Source: Glandiceps talaboti (Eukaryota > Hemichordata > Enteropneusta > Spengelidae). Taken from it: a stretch of DNA of 64,000 nt. Below, in pieces: positions 25,380-38,600 of the stretch. Both the position numbers and the translations under genes were made by a program. Under the pieces are notes generated by a model. The model was not told where the DNA came from and ran no database searches. It saw only the letters and a list, made by a program, of their open reading frames with translations. The stretch spans positions 31,388,676 through 31,452,675 of the forward strand of contig NC_135550.1 of assembly GCF_964340395.1 (NCBI RefSeq), given 5' to 3'. Positions within the stretch are counted from its first letter, which is position 1. The number at the start of each line of letters is the position of its first letter.

Positions 25380-28300
25380 ATGGACGATCAGTATTGCCCA
25401 CACTGCAAGACAACCAAATACCGGAACCCATCTCTAAAACTACTGGTTAACACTTGTGGCCATTCATTGTAAGTAAAGTATGCAAGCAGCAATGTAATAG
25501 TGACAGAGACTTTTAACTTCGGTCAAGTGTGGACAAGTAATGTCAAGTTGAGGGATGCACTCGTGGTCATACACTCATCTATGAATGTTGGTTATGGAGG
25601 TATAATATCTCCATAAATAAAAGTGATGCGATGCATCATGAAATTCTAAAAGAGAAGAGTTTATGTCACTCAGTCACTGAGTGGAGTCAGTTCATAAAGC
25701 CACCATATTCATAATGCCATATATTAATTATTATATATATTAGCTACAAGTTTACACAGGCACTCGAATCAATCTGTATGATTTTTTTTAAATGTATAGT
25801 AAATATATTTACGACACATTTAAAAAAAATCATACAGATTGATTCGAGTTCCTGTGACTATTTAAAACTTTATTGGACTGTACCTTTAACTCATTAATTT
25901 TTTATCATAAATATTCTAGATGTGAGAATTGTGTAGAGCTGCTGTTTGTACGAGGTTCTGGTGCCTGTCCACAGTGTCATATCGCCCTCAGGAGAAATGA
26001 CTTCAGACTCCGTTTATTTGAAGATGCCAGTGTCGAGAAAGAAGTCGACATTAGAAAGAGAATCTTGAGAGAGTAAGTTTTTGTGTAAAAAGTGTGTGAA
26101 TCTCACCAAGTAAACTGATGAAATGTTGCTGAAGCTCACTAGTATCCAAAATGTACTTTTAGATGTTAAAGCCCAATGTCTGAATCACAGGTTCCTGTAT
26201 AAATGCCAGCTTATCAGTTGAGCATTAAGTTGGAATCATTGTTTTGTTTAGGACAACCTTTTTCTTTAGCTCTGCCAGACAACTGTTTTCTCAACAAAAT
26301 TTGACTAATTGTCAATCCTGAGCCTTTGAAGATACAGTTGATTGTGACACTTTTCCTACCATACAGGTACAAAACATTGAATGGTTGGGGATTATACTAC
26401 CTACCAGTGATTAAGCGCAGCAAAGAAGAACTGTCACCAGCCAATGTTAAACAGTGTAAATTTTGATATAGAACATAGATGTGGTGTATACATGTATGAC
26501 ATACTACATATAGATAACACTGTGTTAAAAAATGTAAGACGTACTGATAAGGATTATAAATGAAATGAAATAGTAATACCCTGGTAATGTGATTGGGTTT
26601 CATTATTTGATAGCTGCTGTTTTCACCCATGTAATAATAATAATATGATTGTTTATTTGTTGTCTATTTTTGTCTCCAGTTTTAATAAAAAGGAAGAAGA
26701 CTTTCCAACTCTTTTAGATTACAACAACTACCTGGAAGAAGTAGAAACAATTAGTAAGTACTGCACTAGTCTATTAGTTGATTAGTCTGTAAGGTATGCT
26801 GTGACAGGGCGCCCTCACACATCAGTCAGTCCATTTGTATAGCAGGTCGGTGAGGGCAGAGCGACATGACGAACCATATAGTCCACTAGTTGATTAGTCT
26901 GTAAGGTATGCTGTGACAGGGCGCCCTCACACATCAGTCAGTCCATTTGTATAGCAGGTCGATGAGGGCAGAGCGACATGACGTATCATATAGTCCACTA
27001 GTTGATTAGTCTGTAAGGTATGCTGTGACAGGGCGCCCTCACTCATCAGTCAGTCCATTTGTATAGCACGTCGGTGAGGGCAGAGCGACATGACGTATCA
27101 TATAGTCCACTAGTTGATTAGTCTGTAAGGTATGCTGTGACAGGGCGCCCTCACACATCAGTCAGTCCATTTGTATAGCAGGTCGATGAGGGCAGAGCGA
27201 CATGACGTATCATATAGTCCACTAGTTGATTAGTCTGTAAGGTATGCTGTGACAGGGTGCCCTCACTCATCAGTCAGTCCATTTGTATAGCACGTCGGTG
27301 AGGGCAGAGCAACATGATGTATCATATAGTCCACTGGTTGATTAGTTACTAGAAGTACTTGTACATGTAATGTGAATGTATGTCTTCAATAGCGATAATA
27401 ATCAATAATAATTATCTTCTGTCATAATTTTGTATATTGCACATAATGGAGGTTTCCTCAACATTTTAGCATACTTACGTTTACTAACTTATGTCATTAA
27501 ATGAAATTATGCCTGAATACCACGTTTGAGTTCTGTCAATGGTTCAATTTGTTTCAGTAATTAGAATGCAACAGGTTTCTTTTAGGCTGTAAAAATTACC
27601 CCCCAAAATATCATAAATCATATGAGTTCAGCTTATGCCACCAGTCAGAGTCATTTGATATCTCTGTTTATTTCAACATCTTTGTGTAATGTTTTCATTT
27701 CAGTTTACAACCTAGCTAATGGTCTTGATGTGGATGCCACTAAAAGGAAAGTTGAAGATTACAAGAAATCCAATAGGGAACAAATTATGAAAAACAAAGG
27801 AAAAATTGTAAGTCAACTGGAAAAAAATGTCTGGTTTGATCATGCATTTACTATCTGAGGGGGAAAGAGAAGATGATAGAGATAGTGATAATATGAGGAT
27901 AACATTGCTAAGTATTATCAATCGATAAAAGTATGGCACTGTCTGGACTCTCTGACAGTCCTGGAAGCTTCGCATAAATAGCTAAAACTTGGGTTGTTTT
28001 GTATGAAGATCGGAGCTTCGCCTAACACATCAACAAAATGTTAGCTCTATGTGATCGATGAGGGCGCACAGTACAGGGCTAGGGATACTGGGATGCTAGT
28101 ATATGAGTACAATTATCCAGTAAATGCATACAAAACAACCCGAGTTTTAGCTATTTATGCAAAGCTTCGAGGACTGTGAGAGAGTCTAGGCACTGTCATA
28201 ACCTTTTAATTGCATATGGTAAGGTATGGGTATATTTGTAATGTACATACCACACATTCTATAACTAACAACTACTGCCAATACTTCTGCAATCTATATA

Positions 28301-31300
28301 GATATCATTTCCAAATATTTGTCTTTTTTCAGCCAAGAAAATTAAGAGTGACTTAAGGAGTATTGTCAAAACCCTGTGGTCATGAGTATTTTCTAACTGA
28401 ATGAATAAAAATATCGGGGAATAATATAAATAGCTGAGTTCCTGTGAGTTAATAATTTCACACTTTAGCAGCCATGTTTGTAACTCAATATTGTATTGTA
28501 TTGTTCATGATTTCATGACCATCCACCTGATAGTATACCCAGTATATACATACAAAAGAAAACAGAAAATTTGTTTTTGACATACAATTTCTCTTTTTCA
28601 GAGTAAAGATGAAGCCTACCTTGAAGCTTTGATTGAACAAGAGAAGCAAGAAGAGGAAGAAAAGAAACAAAGATACAAAATTCTTGAAACAGAAGAACAG
28701 AACATGAAAAAAAGAAATAAAGAATCTCTGATTGATGACTTGGTAAGCCATTTATAAATTCATTTGCAATAACAGTAAAGTCAGAAAATTATGCATAAAT
28801 TAAAAGATGCATAAATTAAAGTGGCACAAGCTCAGTTGATAAGACATTTACCCTGAGTTCAATACTTACATAAAACCATAATTAATCTATACTAGAATAA
28901 TGTAAATGTTGATGCATGCCTTCAGTGGTACTCCTATTCTGCCATTGTTAGCACACTTGATAGGATAATAATGGTTTCCTGAACTGTTTAGTGTAAATAT
29001 AATGAATCGTTTATATTTTATTCCTGGATACCAGGTTTTAGTTGAGTTCTGTCAATGGCAGGTGATGATAAAGTATGGCTCAGTCAGTACAATTCAACTG
29101 TTATCTTTTAATCTATAGCAAAGATTACGCCTGTGAAAACATGTAAACTCAGTTTTTGGCCCTTCAATACAATGTCACAGTAATTGCCAACTTACAACAA
29201 TGCTGTAAACTTATAGCGCTGTGGAAACAATAATGAGGCATTTAATACATTATAAAAATATGTCACAGTCTTTCATCAAGATTGAAACCTACAGCATACA
29301 TTTGATAAATCAGACCTTACCTTGATTTGTATGAAATGTTTACTGATTACATTTCAGTGTTTTTATGCTAAGTACAAATTGTTAACTCCAGTACAAATAA
29401 TGCAAAACACCAATGACAATACAAAGAAGTAATTTGATTTTTGACAAATATAGTTATTGGTGACATATTTACTTGATTTGTAATTTTACATTTGTAGTAA
29501 GATTGCTCAGAAGTTTTCACAGAAAGATCATTCTTTTGATGCTATTTATAGGTTGTTTTACTTGCAATGATAGCAAACATGAAATCATGAACACAAGAAG
29601 TATTTATACTGGAAAATAACACAGGTCATGTGCTTTAGAGGTGGAAATGTCAATCTTTCAATGAATTCATTTACTTATTTATTAATTTATTTTTACATTT
29701 TCTGTTTCTTCAGATGTTTTCAGATATGAAAGCTGAAGACATCCTGGCATCCCATGCTGCAAAAGTCAAACAACAGTCACTGTCCCTACCAGAAAGTAAC
29801 ATTCCAAAACCAGCAACACAGTTTTCAACAGGCATAAGAGTGGTAGGTATCAAAATCAGAGAAATACAGAATACTGCTGTCTACCCACAGTACCTGTAAT
29901 TATGTCATTATTGTAAGAACATTTGATTAAAACTTTGTTAGGTACATTCTGAAGAAGTGAAACAAGTAAAACAATTACAACATCATGTTTACAAAATGAC
30001 GATATGAAGGTAGCCTTTGTCACTACCTATACCCATGAAGAACTTTTTAGTGACCCAACATTACAGCAAGTAAACTCACCATCCTGTGTTCCATAACAGG
30101 TACAGTTGAAGTCTGTTCTAATGGGCAGGGTTGATGTTGCAATGGGCAGGGTTGATGTCCCAATTGTATGGTATAGGGATCAAACGTAAAGAAACCTAAC
30201 TGTTCTGTCTTGGTAATTTTACCAAATTGACCATTCTGAAATGTGCATATTGTCAGAAGTCCTTGGGGATCACTGTATAGGGATATCAATGTAGAGACTC
30301 CAGTGTGGTGATCATAACCTCAGACCACCAAACTGAGTCATAACCTGCATATTCCCTGTACACGGTTTCATATTGACTTATGCAAAGCACAATGTAAATG
30401 TAAAATTGAAAAGACAGCAATCTAGAAACTTGATTATTAGTAGTGTTTCTGTAGGAAAGATCTTGTTAGTGGTAGTGATAATCCAAGTCCAGGCTAATAT
30501 TCATATTAACAATCTCATTTATATCATAGGGTTTCCGTAGAGATGATACTTTTATACCCATTCCAAAATTGGAGGAAACATTATACACCTACAAACCAGT
30601 TACCATAGAAACCTTTGGACCAGCAGCACCTTCAAGAGAAGCTTTAGAATCTCGGGGGTAAGGAATAGTCAAATATTTGATAAGAAAAGAGTAATGTGCT
30701 TAACCAACTTCTACCAGGAAAAAATCATTGTATTCATACATTTTGTGAAAAATCAAGACTGGATTAGATAGTTATATCGTCATCTTCAAGTCACGTTCAA
30801 GTCAGGTTAGGTTTTTTTTTTGCAGTGACAACACTTACTGTCTTTGTCAAATCAAAGTTGTCCAAGATAAAAAACCATTATTGATCCATAGAAACTACCA
30901 TTTGTTGATAGTCTGGTCTGTTCAACTAAAACTTTACAAAAAAGACAAAAATTGCATTCCAGTTCATTGATCTTGTTGAATCATGCCAAACTTGCATATT
31001 GGTTTAATGCCTCTCATAAAATCTGTAACATAGTAAATGGAACTCTAGTTTTCTTCATTTATAGTCCATTCTTTATTTCTGCCCAAACTATCGCAGGCTT
31101 TTCCTTATGAGAAAAACATACCCATAGGTTATTAATTCATTTACTATTCATTTTCAGATACTTACGTCATGTGAGGCCTGCTTCACCACATGCTGTTGGT
31201 GGTGGCTACTCCTCTATTCTTGCCTGCCACAGGGCTTTAGAAGATGCCTTTTGTGGATTGTTTTTTACTCCAGAAATCTCTCCATCACCAGCACCTAGTA

Positions 31301-31338
31301 TGTCCAGCAGCGGCAGCACAGAGATGGAAGTTAGTTGA
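25380..31338 (+). CDS. MNAT1: CDK-activating kinase assembly factor MAT1
   Basis: Eight coding exons: 25380-25468, 25920-26072, 26680-26753, 27704-27807, 28602-28742, 29714-29842, 30530-30657, 31158-31338; all GT-AG, total 999 nt (332 aa). MAT1 assembles CDK7-cyclin H and tethers it to TFIIH in the nucleus. The N-terminal C3HC4 RING is complete: C6, C9, C26, H28, C31, C34, C46, C49. Then come the [11 protein letters not shown] block, the Glu/Lys-rich MAT1 central coiled coil (exons 4-6), the FSTGIRV motif and the C-terminal [10 protein letters not shown]...[15 protein letters not shown] block. The protein ends in a Ser/Pro-rich tail of about 20 residues beyond the usual human end (309 aa). 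The start MDDQYCPHC matches the family N-terminus. Introns carry a foldback element, a 112-bp minisatellite and a MITE. A candidate AATAAA lies near 32,265. Confidence 0.97.
25755..25856. mobile_element. Foldback (MITE-like) element in MNAT1 intron 1
   Basis: About 39-bp terminal inverted repeats begin CACAGGCACTCGAATCAATC on the left; the right end is the complement with one mismatch in the first dozen bases. The arms surround a centre of about 20 bp. Flanks share at most a short TTTA-like word, so the superfamily is unknown. The near-identical arms suggest recent formation or insertion. Confidence 0.7.
26770..27345 (+). repeat. 112-bp minisatellite, 5 copies, in MNAT1 intron 3
   Basis: Units repeat every 112 bases (ATTAGTCTGT at 26781, 26893, 27005 and on). 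Each contains CAGGGCGCCCTCAC and GGTGAGGGCAGAGCGACATG. GAGGGCGCCCTG is itself palindromic. Copies are more than 95% alike by eye, so the array is young. Confidence 0.96.
27944..28188. mobile_element. MITE family A, copy 1 (MNAT1 intron 4)
   Basis: A 245-bp element with terminal inverted repeats of about 55 bp. The right end reads GAGAGAGTCTA and the left TGGACTCTCTGACAG; the inner arm reads TAGCTAAAACTTGGGTTGTT. A perfect 9-bp target duplication GGCACTGTC lies at 27935-27943 and 28189-28197. There is no coding capacity. Long TIRs and a 9-bp duplication fit Mutator-like MITEs, though that assignment is inference. A second copy in opposite orientation lies at 41,264-41,492. Confidence 0.88.
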
Positions 31339-32763
31339 TGCTCTTGGCTGACTGCAACAATTACAATATTCTTATTTGGCAGCAGCATGTGCTTTGGGAT
31401 GTACCTGACTGGCAATGTCCACAAAATATTGAATTGTCAAAGTAATCTCAAAAAAGATGTGCAAGTTCAACAGTTGGAGTGGGAGGTGTAGAGGGAGGTG
31501 ATATGAACATCAAATAATGTGTACAACTGATGTTGGTTTTCCCCACTTACAGATTTTGCAACTTGTATCTGCTCCAACTGAGATGGGGCATCAAAGACAC
31601 TTTGAATAATCAAGGTGTGTTGATTTCAATCTTTTGTCATCATACCTTGAACTCTTTCCTTTGAGGGGTGTATATGTTTGCACACCCTGAACAGTACAGT
31701 CTTTCATTGTTCAGTCAAATTGACTCCAATCCTAGATTTTCTTGTATCCATGTCAACTGTTTCTAACATGGCTACCCCAGACACCATTTTTAACTTCAAA
31801 CTTCAAAGTAGTTGATGATGACATAGCTTCAAAATTAACAATGAAACAACAGTATGTGATGATGGAGCATCACAGAATCAACATGGTATGTACTAGGCAT
31901 TGTCATCTTTAGAACTAGTAGTGTACATAATGAGGTGTACACTATTGGTCAGCGGATCATTGGTGGCAGCCAATCAGGTTTTACTATTTGGGTTGTGCTT
32001 CCTAACATACATTTGTATATAACCCTCAAAGAAAAGGGTTCAAGCTATTGACACAAGATATTGAAGTCAACATAACTTAATTATTACAAAAAATGTCTGC
32101 TGGTTCATCAGCTTTACAAATACCTTTACTAGAAACATTATGCTGGATAATCTTGTTATGAGATATTTTTTTACCACATGTTTATTATTGTCAATGACAG
32201 ATAACCTTAGATCTCAGACTGTCTTTGTCTAGAACTTATAAATATACACCTATCTATTAAAGAAAGCAAATAAAAAAATTTTGTATTTATTACTTACAAA
32301 TTGAATCCAACTCTCCTGACTTTTCTTTCACTATAGAAATTGAAAAATGGCTTTTCACCACAAATAATACATCTTTCCCCAATATTCTTACTAATTGCAT
32401 AACATAGTGGGTGTGCAATTATTGGACCATTCTTTACTTTTCACAATGCTGTTCAACATCTTTTGTATATTTGCCCTCTTAAGACCATAATCACATCTAC
32501 AACTTAGTACAAGAAACAAATAAGAAACCTCTCCTCAGATGATAAGTACAGGACATGTTTATCTTGTCACTGCCAAGTACTTATTCACAAATAATTGCCA
32601 TAGGAATTACTAACGGTTACAAAGCACAAATAGAAAACAAAAGATAATGCAATGTAGGAAGAAAATATACAGAACATTAAAATAACAGGTTAGGAAAAAA
32701 TTGAGAATTTGGGAAAATATTTAAATACATACTAATTACATAAATGTAATTGTATGTGTAATT
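31339..32763. other. MNAT1 3' UTR region and spacer
   Basis: AT-rich sequence after the MNAT1 stop. An AAATAAAAAAA signal near 32,265 could end the transcript. No other gene seen. Confidence 0.45.
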
Positions 32764-33200
32764 GTTGCTCTCTCACATTTCAACATCCATTCATACATCG
32801 TGCAGAGCTTGAATCTGTTTGCTGTCTCACATTTCAACATCCATTCATACATCGTGCAGAGCTTGAATCTGTTTGCTCTCTGCATTTCAACATCCATTCA
32901 TACATCGTGCAGAGCTTGAATCTGTTTGCTCTCTGCATTTCAACATCCATTCATACATCGTGCAGAGCTTGAATCTGTTTGCTGTCTCACATTTCAACAT
33001 CCATTCATACATCGTTCAGAGCTTGAATCTGTTTGCTGTCTCACATTTCAACATCCATTCATACATCGTTCAGAGCTTGAATCTGTTTGCTGTCTCACAT
33101 TTCAACATCCATTCATACATCGTTCAGAGCTTGAATCTGTTTGCTCTCTGCATTTCAACATCCATTCATACATCGTTCAGAGCTTGAATCTGTTTGCTTT
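32764..33200 (+). repeat. 53-54 bp minisatellite, 8 copies
   Basis: The unit holds CATTTCAACATCCATTCATA, then CATCG[TG]... AGAGCTTGAATCTGTTTGCT. The period is 53-54 bases, with GTCTCA/CTCTG variants at the unit boundary. Open frames across it change phase and are not genes. Confidence 0.96.
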
Positions 33201-33411
33201 CTGTTTTAACTGTTTAGATTACATTCCTTTCTTGCATCATTGTTTACTTCATCAGTAATTTTTGGAAGTGTGTTGTGTGCATGGGTGAATAACACTTCAA
33301 TATTTCACAAATGCGATACACCAATACAGAAACTAGAAGGAGAAAAATTCCCCAAAGACAGAATAATGACCTACAGACAGGTCAATCTGCACATATTAAC
33401 ACAGCCTCTAT

Positions 33412-34068
33412 TTAGGGGACCCCACAAACATGGACTATGTGAGTAAAACTAACCCAGTTTCCCCAACATTGTACCATAATTGTGTTACATTGACCCTACT
33501 AGGGTACCCCACAAACAAGGACTATGTGAGTAAAACTAACCCAGTGTCACCAACATTGTACCATAATTGTGTTACATTGACTCTACTAGGGGACCCCACA
33601 AACAAGGACTATGTGAGTAAAACTAACCCAGTTTCCCCAACATTGTACCATAATTGTGTTACATTGACTCTACTAGGGGACCCCACAAACAAGGACTATG
33701 TGAGTAAAACTAACTCAGTGTCCCCAACATTGTACCATAATTGTGTTACATTGACTCTACTAGGGGACCCCACAAACAAGGACTATGTGAGTAAAACTAA
33801 CCCAGTGTCCCCAACATTGTACCATAATTGTGATACATTGACTTTACTAGGGGACCTCACAAACAAGGACTATGTGAGTAAAACTAACCCAGTGTCCCCA
33901 ACATTGTACCATTATTGTGTTACATTGACTCTACTAGGGGGCCCCACAAACAAGGACTATGTGAGTAAAACTAACCCAGTGTCCCCAACATTGTACCATA
34001 ATTGTGTTACATTGACTCTACTAGGGGACCCCACAAACAAGGACTATGTGAGTAAAACTAACCCAGTG
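33412..34068 (+). repeat. 87-bp minisatellite, about 7.5 copies
   Basis: The unit contains GGACTATGTGAGTAAAACTA, CCCCAACATTGTACCATAAT and CTACTAGGGGACCCCACAAA. The 87-base period equals 29 codons, so one frame stays open for 231 codons. There is no non-repeat domain and the copies vary in third and other codon positions alike, so I treat it as non-coding. It abuts the next array directly. Confidence 0.95.
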
Positions 34069-34420
34069 TCCCTCACCATAGACTGTAAGATAGCTATGTC
34101 GTTCCACCCTCACCATAGACTGTAAGATAGCTATGTCGTTCCACCCTCACCATAGACTGTAAGATAGCTATGTCGTTCCACACTCACTATAGACTGTAAG
34201 ATAGCTATGTCGTTCCACCCTCACCATAGACTGTAAGATAGCTATGTCGTTCCACCCTCACCATAGACTGAAAGATAGCTATGTCGTTCCACCCTCACCA
34301 TAGACTGTAAGATAGCTATGTCGTTCCACCCTCACCATAGACTGAAAGATAGCTATGTCGTTCCACACTCACTATAGACTGTAAGATAGCTATGTTGTTC
34401 CACCCTCACCATTAACTGAT
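34069..34420 (+). repeat. 37-bp minisatellite, about 9-10 copies
   Basis: The unit is close to CCCTCACCATAGACTG followed by TAAGATAGCTATGTCGTTCCA, period 37, starting where the 87-bp array ends. A few copies have GAAAG for GTAAG or ACTCACTATAG for CCTCACCATAG. Confidence 0.96.
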
Positions 34421-34829
34421 GTGTCAGGGTGCCCCCATCATGGTGTACCATACAGACTACATTAACACCATGAGAACTTTTTCAGTGTGACATTAAATTG
34501 TTAAAATATTAGACTGGTACCAGTCCCTTGGGAGATTTTTTTAGTCTTTTAATCTTCAAATGTTTTCAGTTTTAGTTTCCTTTTTTGATGAAAATGTTGC
34601 CTTCAACTTAAAAAAAAATACTTTTCCAATTTACTAATAGTCTCCCCAAGCTTACTTTCACCTGGCAGTTTTACAGTCACTCACTCACTCAGGTTGTCAT
34701 TACAAATAAAACAACACAGTTAATAAACAAATTATTTTATTAAAATAAAGAATAACACCTGATGACTTAAAATGGTGATATTAAACTGAAATAAGCCAGT
34801 ACAAACACATGATAGCATACACACCCATT
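34421..34829. other. No gene seen
   Basis: AT-rich intergenic sequence between the minisatellites and the SINE-like copy. Confidence 0.45.
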
Positions 34830-35042
34830 CAGGGTTCGATTAAATTTACCACGCTGTAAGTAAGAAGAGTGTCGTTCAGTTTGACTCTACCGAACAACGC
34901 AGGTTTTCCCCGGGTACTCCGGTTTCCTCCTGCATTAACACTGAACCCATGAGGGATGGCCCTCACTGGACTTCTTGGGAGACAAGTGTTTATATGCTTA
35001 AAGAACTATCCAGTATAAATAAAGATTATTATTATTATTACA
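34830..35042 (+). mobile_element. SINE-like (or short LINE 3' end) retroposon copy
   Basis: A copy of about 210 bp begins near GGGTTCGATTAAATTTACC, a B-box-like word. It contains CCCCGGGTACTCCGGTTTCC, a motif I associate with abundant invertebrate retroposons, and ends in AATAAAGATTATTATTATTA, i.e. a 3' simple (ATT)n tail. No target duplication is clear. Non-coding. Confidence 0.5.
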
Positions 35043-35259
35043 CACATCAACATGCTCATAATCCTTGAAGGCCTAATAACTGAAAGTGAGGACATGTCTT
35101 ATCAATTTGGACTGTTCATTGCAAAATATAATAGAATACTGAAACTTTGAGACATAGCTAAAAGTTTTAAAATATTAAACATTACCTGAACTACTTACAT
35201 CACCTATGAAAAACTTTAAAAAGACAGAGGTCTTGTGGTTTTGATGTCAATATACATTT
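35043..35259. other. No gene seen
   Basis: AT-rich sequence before a microsatellite. Confidence 0.4.
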
Positions 35260-35480
35260 GTATGTATGTATGTATGTATGTATGTATGTATGTATGTATG
35301 TATGTATGTATGTATGTATGTATGTATGTGTGTGTGTGTGTGTGTGTGTGTATGCATGTATGTATGTATGTATGTATGTATGTATGTATGTATGCATGCA
35401 TGTATGTATGTATGCATGTATGTATGTATGTATGTATGTATGTACGTACGTACATACGTACGTACGTACGTATGTATGTA
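35260..35480 (+). repeat. (GTAT)n-(GT)n-(GTAT)n-(GTAC)n microsatellite
   Basis: GTAT units with an internal GT block near 35,328-35,351, scattered GCAT variants, and a final GTAC/TACG stretch that is self-complementary. Tyr/Val/Cys/Met-rich frames here are artefacts. Confidence 0.96.
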
Positions 35481-35691
35481 ATCTGTGTGCGCATGTGTAT
35501 GTATGTGTCTGGAAACATCTTACTAAAATTTAATTTTTGAATATCAATAACTACTTGGTCATAAAGACATACTAGTATTTAGACCAAAGATCTTTATTTG
35601 TATACGATTTGTTATAGTAGATAAATCTGCTACATCTGTAAACATCACAGAATTAGTGAACAATTTTCTCCATCCTAATTATATGTGCAGG

Positions 35692-38600
35692 TCATTCTTC
35701 CAACCCAACCATTTTTGCACTCAGGTCCCAGAGTTTCTTGGCAACTTCATCATCTTGAGCCTGTGGTTGTGGTTCTTTAGGGATGCAATCACTGCAAGAA
35801 GACAAATGAATCACATTATCTAAGACAATGTCATGTGTTTTGTTGCAGTACAGATACTACAACCCATGACAAAAACACTGGTGTGTCTGTTGTTTGCTTG
35901 TTTGTTTGTTTGTTCATTCATGCAAAGACATGCAATGCAGTATTAAATTTATCAAAGCATAAACACCACAGACAGAGAAGCCCAGATCCCATGACTCTGT
36001 TCAGTGATGGAACACTTACACATCATAACATTGAGCATGACTACTGTTACTATAACATTTTAAGTTCCACAGATTTCAGAAATCTGATAAAAGCATTACG
36101 TGAACCTACATAAGAGGCACTCACTATTGTTTTGTATCAGTTGTACTGTTCTTTTTACCTAATGTTATCTTTGAATGAAGTCTTTCCTTGGCTCACTTCA
36201 TTCAAACAAACAAACTGGTGTTCTTTCATGGCTGATGTATTTGTCGTGAATTACATTTATTGATTCATATTTTGTGTTATACGTTGCTGTTGTTAACATT
36301 GCTGCCCTTTCTGATGAACTCATTATATAGTCATACGTCATACATAATCAACCAATCAGCACACAGCCCGATGATAAGGCAGACGATCAAATCAAAATTT
36401 CTTGTGTGATGTAAGTTTCAGTTACAAGTTGGAGTGCACATGCATTCTTGTGTGATGTAAGTTTCAGTTACAAGTTGGAGTGTACGTGTATATAAAGAAC
36501 AGAGTTCCCAGTGTATCCTACTACTTGCTTGTATTGTCATTTCTATTACTGCTGTTTTCCGAACCCCTTTTCTATTGTGAGTCATCCACAGTATGTGTTA
36601 GAGTAAATGCTTTATACATGATTTATAAGGCCTAAAAAAATAGTTTGGTTCCAGTTACCCTACCCCACCTAGTTTTTCACTGCCTACCCTCAACCTTTTT
36701 TTTTTTTTTTTTACATATTTGAGAAAAAAAATAATAAAATCATGAAAATTATGAAGTCTCCCCAGAAATAGTGGATGTGGAAACTAACACCAACTTCAAA
36801 AGATAATATAAAACTGTTCTTCCAATCTGTAATGGCTGTACATATGATAGAAAGAAACCAATAACACAGAGACCATTTGGAAAACAATGGAAAACATAAC
36901 TACCTGAACTAGACACTCACAAATGGAAAAAACAAATCTACCTACCCCACCTATTCTAAAATACCTAATGATGCCTTATTTTAACAGGTCATTTCAAACT
37001 ACAGCAACCTAAACAAACCACAAATCACAAAACCAATCTAGTATACTAACTTGTAATCTTCCTTATAGAATTCCTTCTGTATATGACAGTATTAAAAGCT
37101 ATCGAGGAAAATATATGTCTAACACTGGATGGGATACCGAGGAACAACAAATTTGTCAGTATAGTTTAATAGAGAACTGCTTGCAGGTGGATTACACTGG
37201 GATTCAATTGTGACTATTGTCCCTTGCAAACCATGGAAGAGCAAGACTCAAGTCCATGTCTACGCCATCTGCTAAAGAAAGACTCAAGTCCATGGCTATG
37301 TCATCTGCTAACAGGACTACAGTAATTTGTTATAATGCTTGTTGATATTATCATAAATGTGGTTTCTCTCTCTAAATCTATGATACAACAGGATTTTGAA
37401 ATATTTAATTATTTAATTATCACCCCAACAGGAATGTAAACATCAGTAAATAGTAAATACCTGAAATAAAGCCCAGAGACATCTTTCAAATCTTCTTCTA
37501 CAGCACAATGAATAGAAGTTTGGGCTCCATCCACTGGTGTTTTCAAAAAAACTGGAGCAAGCAAGACTGACATTGCATATCTTATGTATTTATTTAAATG
37601 ACGTCCCAATTCTGTTTGGATTACTCCTGGATGCAAAGCATTGACAGTAACTCCAGTTCCTGTGAATTTGAAATCAGTTTATTCAGTCACAGTCTCATAT
37701 CACAGTGCCAGTTATGAATATAGAGTAGGGCCACTAGATGTTGGCGATACTCATTTGGTTTATGATAGGGGGTACTATATGTCTTAACCTATTCTGTATC
37801 CGTAACACAACTCCCTAGCTTGATTATGTTTAGTTTGTTTCTTTTATATCAGGTAATCATTAGTCATTGTAGTCTTTATACCTATGCTAACAGCAAACGT
37901 AAGGCACTGGTGTGAATGTGTATGTATCCAATCATGTTAAATTCAATTCAATTCAATAACTTTATTATCTGTATACGAATGTAGAAATTTGTCTTTAGGC
38001 TCAAAATACAATTTACAAAACAATTTACACAAGTACAATATACAATTCTGTGAGTTTAAAATGGTCTTTACAATGAGTTTAAAATAGACACAGCTGTTGG
38101 AATGAATGATTTTGCAAGAATTTACTCCTATTTTTAACTGTGAGATTACCATACCAAAGGATTATGTTGAAATTCAAAACACTTTCAATGATAGACCTAT
38201 ACACCAATTGCAGTATGTTTTGTTGTTATGCACAAAAAATAGTTTAACACAGACATGCCATCCTAATGAAACGGACGTTTCTACCACAGCAATTAATTCC
38301 TATGACATACTCTGCTTTTCACAAAAGTCAGCTGGTATTTGTTGTATCATAACTGGTTACAGTGAAACGCTGTAAGAGACACTGAGTATGGGTAAAACAT
38401 TGCAGCTTGTGCACACACAACACAATTTCATAAAATTTGTAAGGTTTTTTTTTTGAGAGTATATATTATACGTACAAACCTTGCAACTTTTTGCTGAGCT
38501 CTCTGGTAAAAAGAATGTTTGCAAGTTTACTCTGTCCATAGGCTGCACTTTTACTGTACTCCTTCTCACTGTTGATGTCATCAAAGTTGATCTTGCCAGG

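Noticed and set aside
33430-34125. Open frame of 231 codons with 29-residue repeats
   Set aside because: It is the 87-bp minisatellite read in one frame. It ends where the next, unrelated array starts and has no conserved domain or splice context.
36620-36990. Possible terminal-repeat element around a long T-run
   Set aside because: CTACCCCACCT words recur in the same orientation, but I could not find matching inverted ends or a target duplication.
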